Assembly (NCBI GenBank): GCA_019239895.1
Contig: JAFAZH010000052.1
Coordinates: 62,001-126,000 of the forward strand
Direction of reading: 5' to 3'
DNA length: 64,000 nt
From: Abditibacteriaceae bacterium
GTDB taxonomy: Bacteria; Armatimonadota; Abditibacteriia; Abditibacteriales; Abditibacteriaceae
A program made the position numbers and the translations under genes. The notes beneath the pieces were generated by a model that made no database searches, was not told the DNA's origin, and worked only from the letters and a program-made list of their open reading frames with translations. Below are positions 1 to 9,273 of the stretch, one piece after another (position 1 is the first letter of the stretch; every line of letters begins with the position of its first letter).

Positions 1-211
1 CCGCCATTGTCTGGGCAATGGCATCCGCCGGGTCGCCACCCCGCAGGCGTGGCAGCACGAACAGCAGGACAAAGACGATAACGCTCACGCCCCACAGTGT
101 TAACAGACCCCAGCCCAACCGCTTGAGTAGAGTCATCAGCAGTGGCGGCAGACGCAAGGGGGAGGTTGGCAAACTGGTTGATGTGACTTCTGATTGAGTG
201 TGACTTACCAT
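1..211 (-). CDS. Oligopeptide ABC transporter permease, DppB/OppB type (partial)
   Basis: N-terminal 70 residues of an inner-membrane permease that runs off the left edge of the window. After a polar Ser/Thr-rich stretch of about 30 residues it reads LLKRLGWGLLTLWGVSVIVF and then a hydrophobic helix. This is the typical first transmembrane segment of DppB/OppB permeases. The ATG at 211 has a GAAGGA ribosome-binding site about 10 bases upstream. It follows the binding-protein gene by 29 bases on the same strand, so it is the third gene of the importer operon. The usual EAA loop lies outside the window. Confidence 0.8.
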   Translation of the reverse strand, partial: MVSHTQSEVTSTSLPTSPLRLPPLLMTLLKRLGWGLLTLWGVSVIVFVLLFVLPRLRGGDPADAIAQTMA

Positions 212-240
212 TGCTGTGACTTATCCTTCTTGCATCATTC

Positions 241-2100
241 TTAGGACACACTGACGTACTCGTAACGTGCAGACCACATCGGATGTAGATGATAACCCTC
301 GACCCACGGCTGGCGGATGATATAACGATCCGTATGCACTAAAGGCACCCACGGGCCATCGTCTACAATGATCTGTTCGGCCTGGCTATACATATTCAAT
401 CGCTTGGCGCGGTCTTGCTCCACCGCCGCCGCATCTAAAAGCGCATTGACTTTCGGATTGGAGTAAAACGCCCGGTTGTTCGAGGCCGTATCGGTGATAT
501 TCTTCCCGTTCAACAAGACATCCAGGAAGTTGGAAGGGTCAGGGAAATCTTGAATCCAGCCGATAATGCACATTTGCACGTTCTTGCGCTTACCAGCGGC
601 GCTTTTTAGTTCGGGATAGGTGGTCGGCTTGAGGTTAACGGTGATACCAACCTGCTTCAAATCTTCCTGAATGGACTGCGCCGCCTTAGGATACCAGAGG
701 TGAGCGTCATAAAGCAGCGAGGTGGTAAAGCCATTGGCATAACCCGCCTGCTTGAGAAGCTGTCGCGCTTTTTGCGGATCGTAATTATAGGACTTGAGGT
801 GCGGATTATACCCCGGCATCCCCTCTGGCAGAATGCCGCGCGCCGGAACACCCTGCCCCGCCAGGAAACTTGCAATGCGGTCTCGGTTAATCGCATAATT
901 GAGAGCCTGGCGCACCAAGCGGTTATCGAAAGGTTTAAGCTCGGTGTTAAGACAGAGATAGCGCACATCCATCATCGGCGCGTGCTCAATATAGGGCTGC
1001 CAGCGTGCAGTACGCTCTAAGCGTAAGAAATCAGGAGGTTGATTTTCTTCCAGCGATTGCACGTCAATATCGCCTATTTCAAAGCGCATCAGGTGCAGGG
1101 TGCCATCGCCGCCAATTTCGTTTTCGATGCGCTCGCAGCGCGGCAAGCTCTGGTCAAAGTAGTGATGGTTCTTTTTCAGATAAACGTGCGCGTCATGCAC
1201 CCAACTTTCAAACTCGAAGGGGCCGCAGCCATTGGGATGCTCACTGATGTCCTGTCCTTCCTTGGCCAGCTTTTCAATCCACTCACGTGGTACCGCATAG
1301 GAAAAAGGTAGAGTCAAATAATTGATAAAGGTAACATCCGGGTGGATGAGGGTAAACGAAATTTCGTCCTCGTCCTTAATCCGAATGCCCCGCACATGCT
1401 GGATTCGCTGCTGTGCTTTAGGCTTGCCACGATCCGCGCTAAATTCATCGGCTCCCTCAATCAACTTATAACCCGGCAAGCCCAATCCATCAGAAGCCGT
1501 AGCCGGGTCTAAGACACGTTCGAGGGCATAGCGAAAATCTTCAGCCACCACCCGTCGCCCCGGCTCGGAGCCATCGAGGGCAAAGTGAAAATGCACATCC
1601 GGGCGCAGCTTAAAGGTGTAGACCTTGCCATCCGGCGAAATGGTATGTTTACTGGCGACCACGTCCACAATATCCGCGCCCTTGCCATAATCTACCAGGC
1701 CCCGATAGAGGACACGCACCGAGCTAATGGAAGAGGTGTCGTAGGCTAACGCGGGATCAAGAGTAGAAACATCGTTTTGCGATACGACACGCAAGGTGCC
1801 CGGCTGTCTTGGCTCACGAGCACAGCCTGATATTAGTATGGCGCTGAGAATTAGACAGCAGAGGCAAGCAGCCCCCCATCCAGGACGTTGGCCCTCACCC
1901 CCGGCCCCTCTCCCATGCAAGGGAGAGGGGTACACAAGCTCAAAGTGGCTTGTGGGACTATATTTTTTATTTTGAGCAGAGTCGGCCTGTGACCTCCCCT
2001 CTCCTTTGATTAATCTGGGAGTGTGAGGGCGGGGTGAGGGCCAACGAAGTAATTGTTGTGTCATTAATAAGACAGCATTTAAATTTTTCAATGCTTTCAT
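241..2100 (-). CDS. Peptide ABC transporter substrate-binding lipoprotein (OppA/DppA, SBP family 5)
   Basis: Extracytoplasmic solute-binding protein (SBP_bac_5) of an oligopeptide importer, 619 residues. The start is ATG at 2100, which overlaps the TGA of the preceding permease gene (ATGA) and so beats the longer reading. The body opens with the family pattern TLRVVSQNDVSTLDPALAYD and contains the expected central peptide-binding lobe and a WIQDFPDPSNFLD segment. The lipobox LISGC puts the lipidated Cys at residue 93, which is far too late for a normal signal peptide. Residues about 20-71 are encoded by an inserted inverted repeat of 153-161 bases. Without it the leader would be about 42 residues. 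The insert keeps the frame, so the protein may still be made with a long n-region, or translation may begin inside or after the repeat. Whether export still works cannot be told from sequence. Confidence 0.85.
   Translation of the reverse strand: MKALKNLNAVLLMTQQLLRWPSPRPHTPRLIKGEGRSQADSAQNKKYSPTSHFELVYPSPLHGRGAGGEGQRPGWGAACLCCLILSAILISGCAREPRQPGTLRVVSQNDVSTLDPALAYDTSSISSVRVLYRGLVDYGKGADIVDVVASKHTISPDGKVYTFKLRPDVHFHFALDGSEPGRRVVAEDFRYALERVLDPATASDGLGLPGYKLIEGADEFSADRGKPKAQQRIQHVRGIRIKDEDEISFTLIHPDVTFINYLTLPFSYAVPREWIEKLAKEGQDISEHPNGCGPFEFESWVHDAHVYLKKNHHYFDQSLPRCERIENEIGGDGTLHLMRFEIGDIDVQSLEENQPPDFLRLERTARWQPYIEHAPMMDVRYLCLNTELKPFDNRLVRQALNYAINRDRIASFLAGQGVPARGILPEGMPGYNPHLKSYNYDPQKARQLLKQAGYANGFTTSLLYDAHLWYPKAAQSIQEDLKQVGITVNLKPTTYPELKSAAGKRKNVQMCIIGWIQDFPDPSNFLDVLLNGKNITDTASNNRAFYSNPKVNALLDAAAVEQDRAKRLNMYSQAEQIIVDDGPWVPLVHTDRYIIRQPWVEGYHLHPMWSARYEYVSVS
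1886..2046. repeat. REP/MITE-like inverted repeat inside the binding-protein gene (family A)
   Basis: The element begins CGTTGGCCCTCACCCC and ends with its exact reverse complement, a 16-bp perfect terminal inverted repeat. Inner parts contain GGCCCCTCTCCC and CCTCCCCTCTCC tracts. The core 1890-2042 is 153 bases, a multiple of three, so it leaves the reading frame of the host gene open. Two relatives occur at 11458-11607 and 24186-24350. Confidence 0.85.
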
Positions 2101-3041
2101 GGGCGCGGCTCCAAGACTTCTTGCAAACCTTGTCCGAGCAGGTTGAAGCCAGCGACAGCCAACACTACCGCAATGCCGGGGGGGATAATAATCCACGGTG
2201 CAGAGAGCATATAGGGTTGCCCCTCGCTAATCATGCCACCCCAGGACGCCGCGCTGGGGTCGGCTCCTAAGCCCAGGTAAGAAAGGCCCGCTTCGAGGAG
2301 AATGGTATTGGCGGTGGCTAACGTGGCTAAGACAATAACTGTGGGCAATACATTAGGCAGCAAATGCACAAAGAGAATACGCGCTGGGGAGCAGCCAATC
2401 GCCCGCGCGGACTCAATGAATTCCTGCTCCTTAAGACTCATAACCTGACCCCGCACGGCCCGTGCTATGCCCGTCCATGTCACGAGGGAGATAGCAATAA
2501 GCAGTTTTAATAGTCTTGGGTAGAAACCTTCGCCAGGTAACACCACAAACAGGGCAATGGCCAGCAGAATTGTTGGTAGGCTCATCACGGTCTCAACTAC
2601 GCGACTGAGCAGTATATCCACCCAACCACCGAAATAGCCGCTCATCAGGCCAATGGTGGTGCCGATCACCACTGCCGTGAACATCGCGCAGACGCCCACT
2701 AAGAGCGAAATGCGAGTGCCATAAAGTGTACGCGTCCATACGTCACGCCCCAGTGTATCAGCCCCTAATAAGAACCCACCACCGGGTCGGTGTGGCTCGC
2801 CTAAATCGGACAAGCCTTTGGGCAGTGATTGTTGCGGGTCAACGTGCGAGATGAAAGGTGCAAAGCAAGCCACTAAAAGCAGCACGGCGATAATGGCTAA
2901 CCCGGCTTGCACCAGAGGATGGCGCAGCAAAACCGAAGCAAAGCTTTCCCGATCCGGGAGCAGGGGAGTGGCTCCGGTGGTGACAATTTCGGCGGGCAAT
3001 TCAGTCGGCGCAAGAACCATAAAGTGAGGTAACAAACTCAA
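2097..3041 (-). CDS. Oligopeptide ABC transporter permease, DppC/OppC type
   Basis: Inner-membrane permease of the importer, 314 residues, normal family length. It shows the conserved HVDPQQ and LGADTLGRDVWTRTLYGTR region after the first membrane helix. The EAA-type cytoplasmic loop (EFIESARAIGCSPARILFVH) contacts the ATPase. It ends LSYLGLGADPSAASWG with the last helix after it. It is the first gene of the operon as seen here, followed by the binding protein with a 4-base ATGA overlap and then the B-type permease. The C-A-B order is unusual but not unique. The gene diverges from murJ with about 90 bases between. No clear promoter was picked out. Confidence 0.93.
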   Translation of the reverse strand: MSLLPHFMVLAPTELPAEIVTTGATPLLPDRESFASVLLRHPLVQAGLAIIAVLLLVACFAPFISHVDPQQSLPKGLSDLGEPHRPGGGFLLGADTLGRDVWTRTLYGTRISLLVGVCAMFTAVVIGTTIGLMSGYFGGWVDILLSRVVETVMSLPTILLAIALFVVLPGEGFYPRLLKLLIAISLVTWTGIARAVRGQVMSLKEQEFIESARAIGCSPARILFVHLLPNVLPTVIVLATLATANTILLEAGLSYLGLGADPSAASWGGMISEGQPYMLSAPWIIIPPGIAVVLAVAGFNLLGQGLQEVLEPRP

Positions 3042-3130
3042 TTATTAATAGCAGTTTAGCCCTTACAAGGACTTTTATTCAATTGCGTGAAGTTGTCCAC
3101 TGTAAGGCGTATCGGTAGACTCAGCCAAGC

Positions 3131-4867
3131 ATGGTGACTGCAAAGACCACAGATAAAGCCCCTCCACAAGCTCAAGGCACAATCAAAATCTCCAACAAGA
3201 TGACCGTTGGGGCTGCTTCCCTGGTGATGGCCGCGATGATCGGTCTGTCGCGCATCACGGGTTTTGGGCGCATGATTCTGGTGTCTCATCTGTACGCCAC
3301 ACGACCAGAAGCCGCAGTCTTTGAGGCCGCTTTTAATATCCCGGATACCATTACTATTCTCATTGCGGGTGGTGCGTTGGCGACCGGGTTTGTGCCAGTT
3401 TTTACAGAATACCTGTCGCGTGGTGAGGAAGAAGCGGCACGGCGCACTTTCCGCGCGATGTGGACGCTCTTAGGCACGGCGTTTGGCGTTATCTCCTTAA
3501 TACTCTTTGCCTTAACCTTTACACCGTGGGGTGCCAAACTGGCGCCGCAAAAAGTGCCACCGCAGTATATTGACCTTTACCTGCGGCTCTTGCGTATATT
3601 ACTGGCGGCGCAGTTCTTCTTTGTGTTGGGCGGACTCTTTTCCGGTACGCTGAATGCGTTGCGCCTGTTCTGGTATCCTGCCTTGCAGCCAGTGCTGTTC
3701 AACTGCGGCATTATCTTTTTTGGTATTTTGTTGCCCTGGAAATTCGGTATGGGCATCGAGAGCCAGGCGTGGGGCGCGTTGCTGGGCGCGGTGGTTGGCT
3801 CACTCATTATTCAAATGCCTGCTGTCTTGCGCAATGGCTTGTCGCTACGCCCCCTGTGGGACTTGAACGATGCCGGGGTGCGGCGGGTTCTCGCTTCCCT
3901 ATTGCCCATTGTTTTCGGTTTAGCCAGCGGCCAGATTATCGCTTTGAACTTACCTCGCTTCTATGCGGGCTATGCTCTGCCCCCGGCGGATTTGCCTGCA
4001 ATCGGTTATACCAATCGGTTGATGCAGGTGCCGCTTGACCTGCTGGCTTCCGGGCCAGCGATTGCGCTTTTCCCGACACTTTCACTGCTTAGCGCGCAGG
4101 GCAACCTGAACGAATTACGCCTGCAGCTTTCCGGGGCGCTCCGCCGCACTCTCCTGCTGACGCTCCTGGCGACGGCGCTGTTAGCGGCGTTGCGCTTTCC
4201 CATTATTCATTTATTATTAGAGCACGGCAAATTTGATAAAGCGGACACGAAATACACCTCGCCAGTATTGCTATGCTACTCTCTGTGCATCGTGGGGCTG
4301 GGCGCGCAACAGATGTTGGCGCGTGGCTTTTATGCGCTCAAAGATACGCGCACGCCGGTCTTCATTGGGTTGGGCGCAATGGCGCTATTTTACGCTTTCG
4401 GTAAATTGTTTTTAACCATAGGGCCGGGGGGAGCGTCGGGGTTGGCGCTGGCGGCAGCTTGCTCGACTTCGCTCTTAGCCATTGCGATGTGGTTAGCTTT
4501 GCGCTCGAAGTTAAAAGGCTGGGATGAGGGTGCCACAGGACACATTATCTGGAAGGCGACATTGGCAGCTCTGGCGACTTACTTTGTAGCGTTTTATGTG
4601 GCGCGTTATGGCATCCAGTTCATCACGGCCAAGGGATGGGATTCTAAACTAACCCCCTCCTTGCTTAAAATTGCGGCCCGTCTGGGTGTCCTTGTACTGG
4701 GAGCAATCGGCGGCACCATCACTTTTTTGCTGATCGCTCGTGTGCTCAAGGTAAAGGAAATCAGCGGCAACGGGGGCAAATGGCGTAAGGCAGGAAAGGC
4801 GAATAAAGTTTCAACGAGAAAGCGCCGTTTGGGTGAGTCGAAGGTGTTCGGAGAAGTCCGCTTTTAG
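3131..4867 (+). CDS. murJ: Lipid II flippase MurJ (MviN family)
   Basis: Polytopic membrane protein of 578 residues that flips lipid-linked peptidoglycan precursor across the inner membrane. After about 25 polar residues it reads SLVMAAMIGLSRITGFGRM. It then shows FNIPDTITILIAGGALATGFVP, the well-conserved MurJ N-lobe signature. Later helices include a GRTPV-like DTRTPVFIG segment. Family length is about 510-540; the extra length is the hydrophilic N-terminus and a basic C-terminal tail (about residues 545-578). The ATG at 3131 lacks a strong ribosome-binding site, so an internal start near residue 24 is possible. fumC follows 43 bases later. Confidence 0.92.
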   Translation: MVTAKTTDKAPPQAQGTIKISNKMTVGAASLVMAAMIGLSRITGFGRMILVSHLYATRPEAAVFEAAFNIPDTITILIAGGALATGFVPVFTEYLSRGEEEAARRTFRAMWTLLGTAFGVISLILFALTFTPWGAKLAPQKVPPQYIDLYLRLLRILLAAQFFFVLGGLFSGTLNALRLFWYPALQPVLFNCGIIFFGILLPWKFGMGIESQAWGALLGAVVGSLIIQMPAVLRNGLSLRPLWDLNDAGVRRVLASLLPIVFGLASGQIIALNLPRFYAGYALPPADLPAIGYTNRLMQVPLDLLASGPAIALFPTLSLLSAQGNLNELRLQLSGALRRTLLLTLLATALLAALRFPIIHLLLEHGKFDKADTKYTSPVLLCYSLCIVGLGAQQMLARGFYALKDTRTPVFIGLGAMALFYAFGKLFLTIGPGGASGLALAAACSTSLLAIAMWLALRSKLKGWDEGATGHIIWKATLAALATYFVAFYVARYGIQFITAKGWDSKLTPSLLKIAARLGVLVLGAIGGTITFLLIARVLKVKEISGNGGKWRKAGKANKVSTRKRRLGESKVFGEVRF

Positions 4868-4910
4868 AATCGGCTAAAATTAGGAATGGTAGGAGATCAG
4901 GAGGATTGGC

Positions 4911-6308
4911 ATGGACTACAGGATAGAAAAAGATTCGATGGGAGAAATGCGCGTGCCCACGGATGCGCTCTATAGTGCGCAGACGCAACGGGCCGTGGAA
5001 AATTTTCCCATTTCCGGTTATACATTTCCCCGCTCGTTTATTCGGGCTTTAGCTCTGATTAAGGCGGCAGCGGCCCAGGTCAACGTGGAACTGAACCTGC
5101 TGGATGCCGATAAAGCGGCAGCGATTCAGAAGGCGGCTTTTGAAGTCGCCGAGGGTAAGCACGACCGGCACTTCCCGATTGACATTTTTCAGACCGGATC
5201 GGGCACCTCCACCAACATGAATGCCAACGAGGTGATTGCCACCCTCGCTTCGCAGCAAAGCGGCCTCAAGATTCACCCCAACGATGATGTCAACAATGGC
5301 CAGTCCAGCAACGATGTGATTCCAGCAGCCATTCATGTCGCGGCGTCCCTGGAAGTCCACGATAATCTACTACCAGGCTTGCGTCGTTTGCATCAGGCTT
5401 TAAGGCAGCGGGCCGGGGAGACCAATGATGTGGTAAAGACTGGACGTACCCACTTAATGGACGCCATGCCAGTCCGCTTAGGTCAAGAAATCGGTGGCTG
5501 GGCGGCCCAAGTAGAAGGGGGGATAGAACGAATTCTCGGTTCCCTGCCGCGCTTATTGGAATTGGCCACCGGGGGCACGGCGGTTGGCACTGGCATCAAT
5601 GCGCATCCTGAATTTGGTCAGCGCCTCGCCACCCAATTAAGTCAGATCACTCATGTGCCCTTCATCGAAGCGCGTAACCATTTTGCGGCCCAGTCGGCGA
5701 TGGATGCTGCTACCGAGATGAGCGGGCAACTGAAAACAGTATCCTCTTCGCTGTTCAAAATCGCTAATGATTTGCGCTGGATGAACTCTGGGCCGCAAGC
5801 TGGTTTAGGCGAGATAGTGCTGCCCAGCCTGCAACCGGGTTCGTCTATTATGCCGGGCAAAATTAACCCGGTGATTCCTGAAGCGACCATGATGGTCTGC
5901 GCCCAAGTCATGGGCAATGATGCCACTATTGCGTGGAGCAATGCGTCCGGCAACTTCCAGCTTAACGTGATGCTGCCTGTTATCGCTTACAACCTGCTGC
6001 AAAGCATAACCCTCTTAGGTAATGTCACTCGCGTCTTAGCCGATAAAGCGGTGGCAGGCTTCACGGTAAACCAGGAAGCGATGCTGGAACTGGTGGATAA
6101 GAACCCCATCATGGTGACAGTGCTCAATCCTATCATTGGTTATGAAAAAGGTGCGGCTTTAGCAAAGCAGGCTTATCGAGAAGGCCGTCGTCTCAAAGAT
6201 GTGGCCCGTGAGCAGACCGACCTGTCGGCTGAAGAGTTAGACCGGCTGCTGGACGCCCGCGACATGACAGAAGGCGGCATTAAGGGTAGTGGCGGTGGTG
6301 GCGGCTAA
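4911..6308 (+). CDS. fumC: Class II fumarate hydratase
   Basis: Cytosolic homotetrameric fumarase converting fumarate and malate in the TCA cycle, 465 residues. Active-site segments are all visible: GSGTSTNMNANEV near residue 100, HPNDDVNNGQSSND, TGRTHLMDA near 180, and the superfamily signature GSSIMPGKINPV near 310-321. The ATG at 4911 is preceded by GGAGG at good spacing. The extreme C-terminus is odd: after DARDMTEGGIKG it ends in a short run of glycines instead of the usual tail. That region overlaps the start of the next gene. Alternatives such as aspartase are less likely given the HPNDDVN and SSND context. Confidence 0.93.
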   Translation: MDYRIEKDSMGEMRVPTDALYSAQTQRAVENFPISGYTFPRSFIRALALIKAAAAQVNVELNLLDADKAAAIQKAAFEVAEGKHDRHFPIDIFQTGSGTSTNMNANEVIATLASQQSGLKIHPNDDVNNGQSSNDVIPAAIHVAASLEVHDNLLPGLRRLHQALRQRAGETNDVVKTGRTHLMDAMPVRLGQEIGGWAAQVEGGIERILGSLPRLLELATGGTAVGTGINAHPEFGQRLATQLSQITHVPFIEARNHFAAQSAMDAATEMSGQLKTVSSSLFKIANDLRWMNSGPQAGLGEIVLPSLQPGSSIMPGKINPVIPEATMMVCAQVMGNDATIAWSNASGNFQLNVMLPVIAYNLLQSITLLGNVTRVLADKAVAGFTVNQEAMLELVDKNPIMVTVLNPIIGYEKGAALAKQAYREGRRLKDVAREQTDLSAEELDRLLDARDMTEGGIKGSGGGGG

Positions 6309-7371
6309 GCAATTGCGGATTTTTGATTGCGGATTGCGGAGTTCAGATGCGCTACTGCTCACGCGCAAGCTTCGATGGAGGAGTCTGCTCTGTGTGGCAC
6401 AAGTCGTCCTCAGCCTGTTGCTGTTTTGTGTTCGTCCTGCTGGTGCGGATGGAGATGAGGTTCAGGTGGCGATGCCTCAATCGGCGGCACAGCCAATGGT
6501 GTGGAGTGAGCAGGATTGGGGAACGCCACCACCGATCAGGGTCTTTGTCGGCTCAGCCACGACGACTGATGGTCTCCCGATTCGCGCCTGGTATGTAGAT
6601 GTAGATTACTCCGACACATCGCTTCAAGTGCGACCTTATTTGGCGCAGGCTCCCAGCGGGAAGGAAGCCGTTAGTGCCATAGCGCAGCGGATGGCGGCTT
6701 ATGTTGCCATCAATGGCGGCTACTTTGATATGAGTGGTCAGCCTGCCACAACATTTAGCCTGGTCAAAACTGATGGGCATATTGTACGCAAGAACGTGGC
6801 GAAGGTGACGCGGCCCAACGGCGTTTACTTTGTGACGCGCAGTGCCTTTGGCGTGCGGAGCGATAGAAGCTTTGACATGGCATGGATAGCCCACTTGGGC
6901 GATGATGTCTATCGTTACTCTGAACCGACTGCCAACTCTCCTGCCTCCCTTGCTCCACCTCCTACACAGACCTATCCCACAGGGGCAACCATCTGGTCTG
7001 ACATAACCGATGCCATTGGTGGCGGGCCAATTTTGGTGCAAGACGGTCAGGTGAAAATTACCTACGACGAAGAGGCTTTCTTCGGCTCCGGCTTTGAAAG
7101 CGGCAAGCCCTATCCGCGCACGGCAGTTGGCTACACCGCCTCCCATCACCTCATTCTCTTTGTGGTGGGCGGCAAGCGCCCTGCTTATAGCCGAGGCTTA
7201 ACGCTGCCCGAACTGGCAGAAGAAATGCGCCGCCTGGGGTGCGTGGCAGCTATGAATTTAGACGGTGGCGGTTCAACTACGCTCGTTGTTAATGAGACGG
7301 TGCTCAATCAGCCTTCTGATGGCACTGAGCGACGGGTGACTTCGGCCTTAACTGTCATTCCGACGCAATAG
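6289..7371 (+). CDS. Phosphodiester glycosidase family protein (NAGPA/DUF2233), exported
   Basis: About 360 residues. A basic stretch followed by a hydrophobic helix near residues 30-53, ending VRPAGADG, looks like a signal peptide, so the protein is probably periplasmic or cell-surface. The catalytic-type domain shows VAINGGYFDMSG, a DAIGGGPILVQDG block and the hallmark CVAAMNLDGGGSTTLVVN near the C-terminus. Homologues remove alpha-linked sugars from phosphodiesters or act on envelope polymers; the substrate here is unknown. The start is uncertain: GTG codons at 6289, 6295 and 6298 lie inside the end of fumC, and AAGGG at about 6283 spaces best with the later ones. Confidence 0.85.
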   Translation: MAVVAAKQLRIFDCGLRSSDALLLTRKLRWRSLLCVAQVVLSLLLFCVRPAGADGDEVQVAMPQSAAQPMVWSEQDWGTPPPIRVFVGSATTTDGLPIRAWYVDVDYSDTSLQVRPYLAQAPSGKEAVSAIAQRMAAYVAINGGYFDMSGQPATTFSLVKTDGHIVRKNVAKVTRPNGVYFVTRSAFGVRSDRSFDMAWIAHLGDDVYRYSEPTANSPASLAPPPTQTYPTGATIWSDITDAIGGGPILVQDGQVKITYDEEAFFGSGFESGKPYPRTAVGYTASHHLILFVVGGKRPAYSRGLTLPELAEEMRRLGCVAAMNLDGGGSTTLVVNETVLNQPSDGTERRVTSALTVIPTQ

Positions 7372-7438
7372 AGCTAACTCGGATTCTCGGTAGCTCAATA
7401 AGACTGTATAAATCGCAGTTGCTCAAGGCACTGATAGC

Positions 7439-7544
7439 CTGTCATTCTGAGCGCAGCGAAGAATCTACTTTGCGGAGTTGTAGAGTCTTGATTAATACTC
7501 TAAGGACACTACCACAAGATTCTTCGCTGCGCTCAGAATGACAG
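7439..7544. repeat. Intergenic inverted repeat, family B copy 1
   Basis: Perfect 28-bp arms at 7439-7466 and 7517-7544 (CTGTCATTCTGAGCGCAGCG at the outer left end) enclose a 50-base centre. The only other content of the 235-base gap between the glycosidase and the lipid kinase is AT-rich sequence. The centre matches, in reverse orientation, the centre of the repeat at 14676-14781, so these are copies of one element. The hairpin may also act as a bidirectional terminator between the two convergent genes. Confidence 0.85.
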
Positions 7545-7606
7545 ATTATTACTTTAAAATAGAAGCAGAACTACAAGATATTGCACATTGTTGAGGCAAG
7601 GTCTAT

Positions 7607-8533
7607 TTAGACTTCATCCGCCTCAAAGTTGCGGGGCACGATCACTCGCAATGCTCCCGGTAGTACCTTCAAATCCAGCGGCGTGTGCTCGTTGATTTCG
7701 CCATCTACATCGGCAGGCACTCTGCGGCGTATAGTTTCCACCCGCACGGTACGAGTGGCAAAGTAATGCGCTTCGCGGGCCGTGGTGTGTTGCCCCAGGA
7801 GCCATTTGACGGCGGTGCGCGCTAAGCTTTGAAACTTTGATCCTCCCAGCACGAAAACGCGTAAGCAGCTATCTTGCACCGAAGCATCCGGTGCGGCGGC
7901 AATGGGGCCTGCAATGTAGCGTCCGTTGCTAACAACAAGCTGATGAGTGCGGGTATAAAACTTCTTATTAGGTGAAGTTACTTGCACCACCATTGTGCGG
8001 TGCTTCCAGAGGACGCGGGCACCAATCACTGGCCATGCCAAGAGACCCAGTCGTTTTTTCGTCTCGCTATCCAGAGCATGTGCAATGTCGGCGGATAAAC
8101 CCAGTGTTACGCTATTGAGAAACACGCGGCCATTAACGCATCCCACGTCCATCGGCTCGGCATGACCAATAGCGATAGTCTGGGCCGCACCTTCGAGATC
8201 AAGCGGAATGCCCAGACTGCGCGCTAAGGTGTTGCCAGTACCCAGCGGCAACACGCCCATCGCTACGGAAGTATGAACGAGGAAACCAGCGCAAGCCGAG
8301 AGAGTGCCGTCACCGCCACCGACAATGACTGTCTGTGCGCCTTCAGCCACCTCGCGTCTTAATACACGCTCTGTATGAGCTTTATCGCGTGATAGCTCGG
8401 TAGCGCCCAAAGGCACTCCCGCTTGTCGCAGAAATCTTACGGCAGTATCAAACTCGCTTTGCCCACGCCGGGACTTCCCATTAATAATCAGGGTAATCGG
8501 GCGAGGCAGATGGGGGGCAGTTGTTGGAGGCAC
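7607..8533 (-). CDS. Diacylglycerol kinase catalytic-domain protein (YegS/DgkB-like lipid kinase)
   Basis: Soluble or peripheral lipid kinase, 308 residues, usual length for the bacterial DAGK_cat family. The nucleotide-binding motif GGGDGT is at residues 72-77 and PLGTGN at 96-101. The N-terminus opens with IINGKSRRG, the family's first strand. A C-terminal DVDGE segment matches the YegS/DgkB pattern. It phosphorylates a lipid such as diacylglycerol or a related acceptor; the true substrate cannot be assigned. It is convergent with the upstream glycosidase. A Uma2 gene and glyS lie upstream on the same strand with short gaps (18 and 2 bases), so all three may be cotranscribed. Confidence 0.88.
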   Translation of the reverse strand: MPPTTAPHLPRPITLIINGKSRRGQSEFDTAVRFLRQAGVPLGATELSRDKAHTERVLRREVAEGAQTVIVGGGDGTLSACAGFLVHTSVAMGVLPLGTGNTLARSLGIPLDLEGAAQTIAIGHAEPMDVGCVNGRVFLNSVTLGLSADIAHALDSETKKRLGLLAWPVIGARVLWKHRTMVVQVTSPNKKFYTRTHQLVVSNGRYIAGPIAAAPDASVQDSCLRVFVLGGSKFQSLARTAVKWLLGQHTTAREAHYFATRTVRVETIRRRVPADVDGEINEHTPLDLKVLPGALRVIVPRNFEADEV

Positions 8534-8551
8534 AAAAGTAAGGTTATAGAG

Positions 8552-9271
8552 TTACGGCAACAGGTCAGCTACGGCTACTGTTGCCTGGGGTGCAGCCAGG
8601 GGCGAAATGGTGTCGCCACTTCTCAGTATGGTGACATCCTCGTATTTATATCCATACGGTTCTTCCTGCGCTTCTATCGGTTGGCGATATATTTCTAACT
8701 GATTGGCATTAAGATTGGCAATCCAATAATCTCGAATATTCGAGCGAGCATAGAGGCTGGCTTTGTGGCGACGGTCAAAGCGTAGAGTGGTATCGGAGAC
8801 TTCCACAATGAGAGCTGCCGAAGTCGGATGAGCATTCCGAAAATCCGAGGTCAGCCCCGCTATGATTGCAATATCAGGTTCTGGCTCTGAGCGTGAACTC
8901 AATCGCAAAGGCAACTGCGTCCGCACGAAATATCCGGCTCCAAAAGCTTGCCGCAGTATATCTCCTATCTGAGTCACGGCAGTAGCATGAAGACTGAGCA
9001 TTGGAGTCATTGGAATAATAGCCCCTTCAATAAGTTCGACCCGTAAGCCATCGAACCATCCCAATTCCCACATATGATAATAGTGGTTAATGTCCCAGGG
9101 AAGTGGGCGCGGTTCGCCGGAAGGAGTATCAGGATGTTTTTCGTAGATAATACCTTCAAGCAACTCAACTCGCGTGTTATTGAACCAGCCCATTTCGTCC
9201 ATCTGATAATACTGGTCTTTTGTGCATCGCCACAAGTCATCTTCTATGATTGAGGATTCGATAGTCGGCAT
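8552..9271 (-). CDS. Uma2 family (DUF820) putative restriction-endonuclease-fold protein
   Basis: 239 residues. The C-terminal two thirds match the Uma2/DUF820 fold: RVELIEGAIIPMTPM, then EPEPDIAII and LIVEVSDTTLRFDRRHKASLYA, and YWIANL. The acidic residues and Lys of this PD-(D/E)XK-like core are present. The cellular role of the family is not established. The N-terminus carries a second, partial copy of the entry hairpin: residues about 21-45 (YYQMDEMGWF... RVELLEG) resemble 64-88 (YYHMWELGWF... RVELIEG). This looks like an internal duplication. The gene starts 2 bases after the glyS stop. Confidence 0.85.
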   Translation of the reverse strand: MPTIESSIIEDDLWRCTKDQYYQMDEMGWFNNTRVELLEGIIYEKHPDTPSGEPRPLPWDINHYYHMWELGWFDGLRVELIEGAIIPMTPMLSLHATAVTQIGDILRQAFGAGYFVRTQLPLRLSSRSEPEPDIAIIAGLTSDFRNAHPTSAALIVEVSDTTLRFDRRHKASLYARSNIRDYWIANLNANQLEIYRQPIEAQEEPYGYKYEDVTILRSGDTISPLAAPQATVAVADLLP

Positions 9272-9273
9272 TG

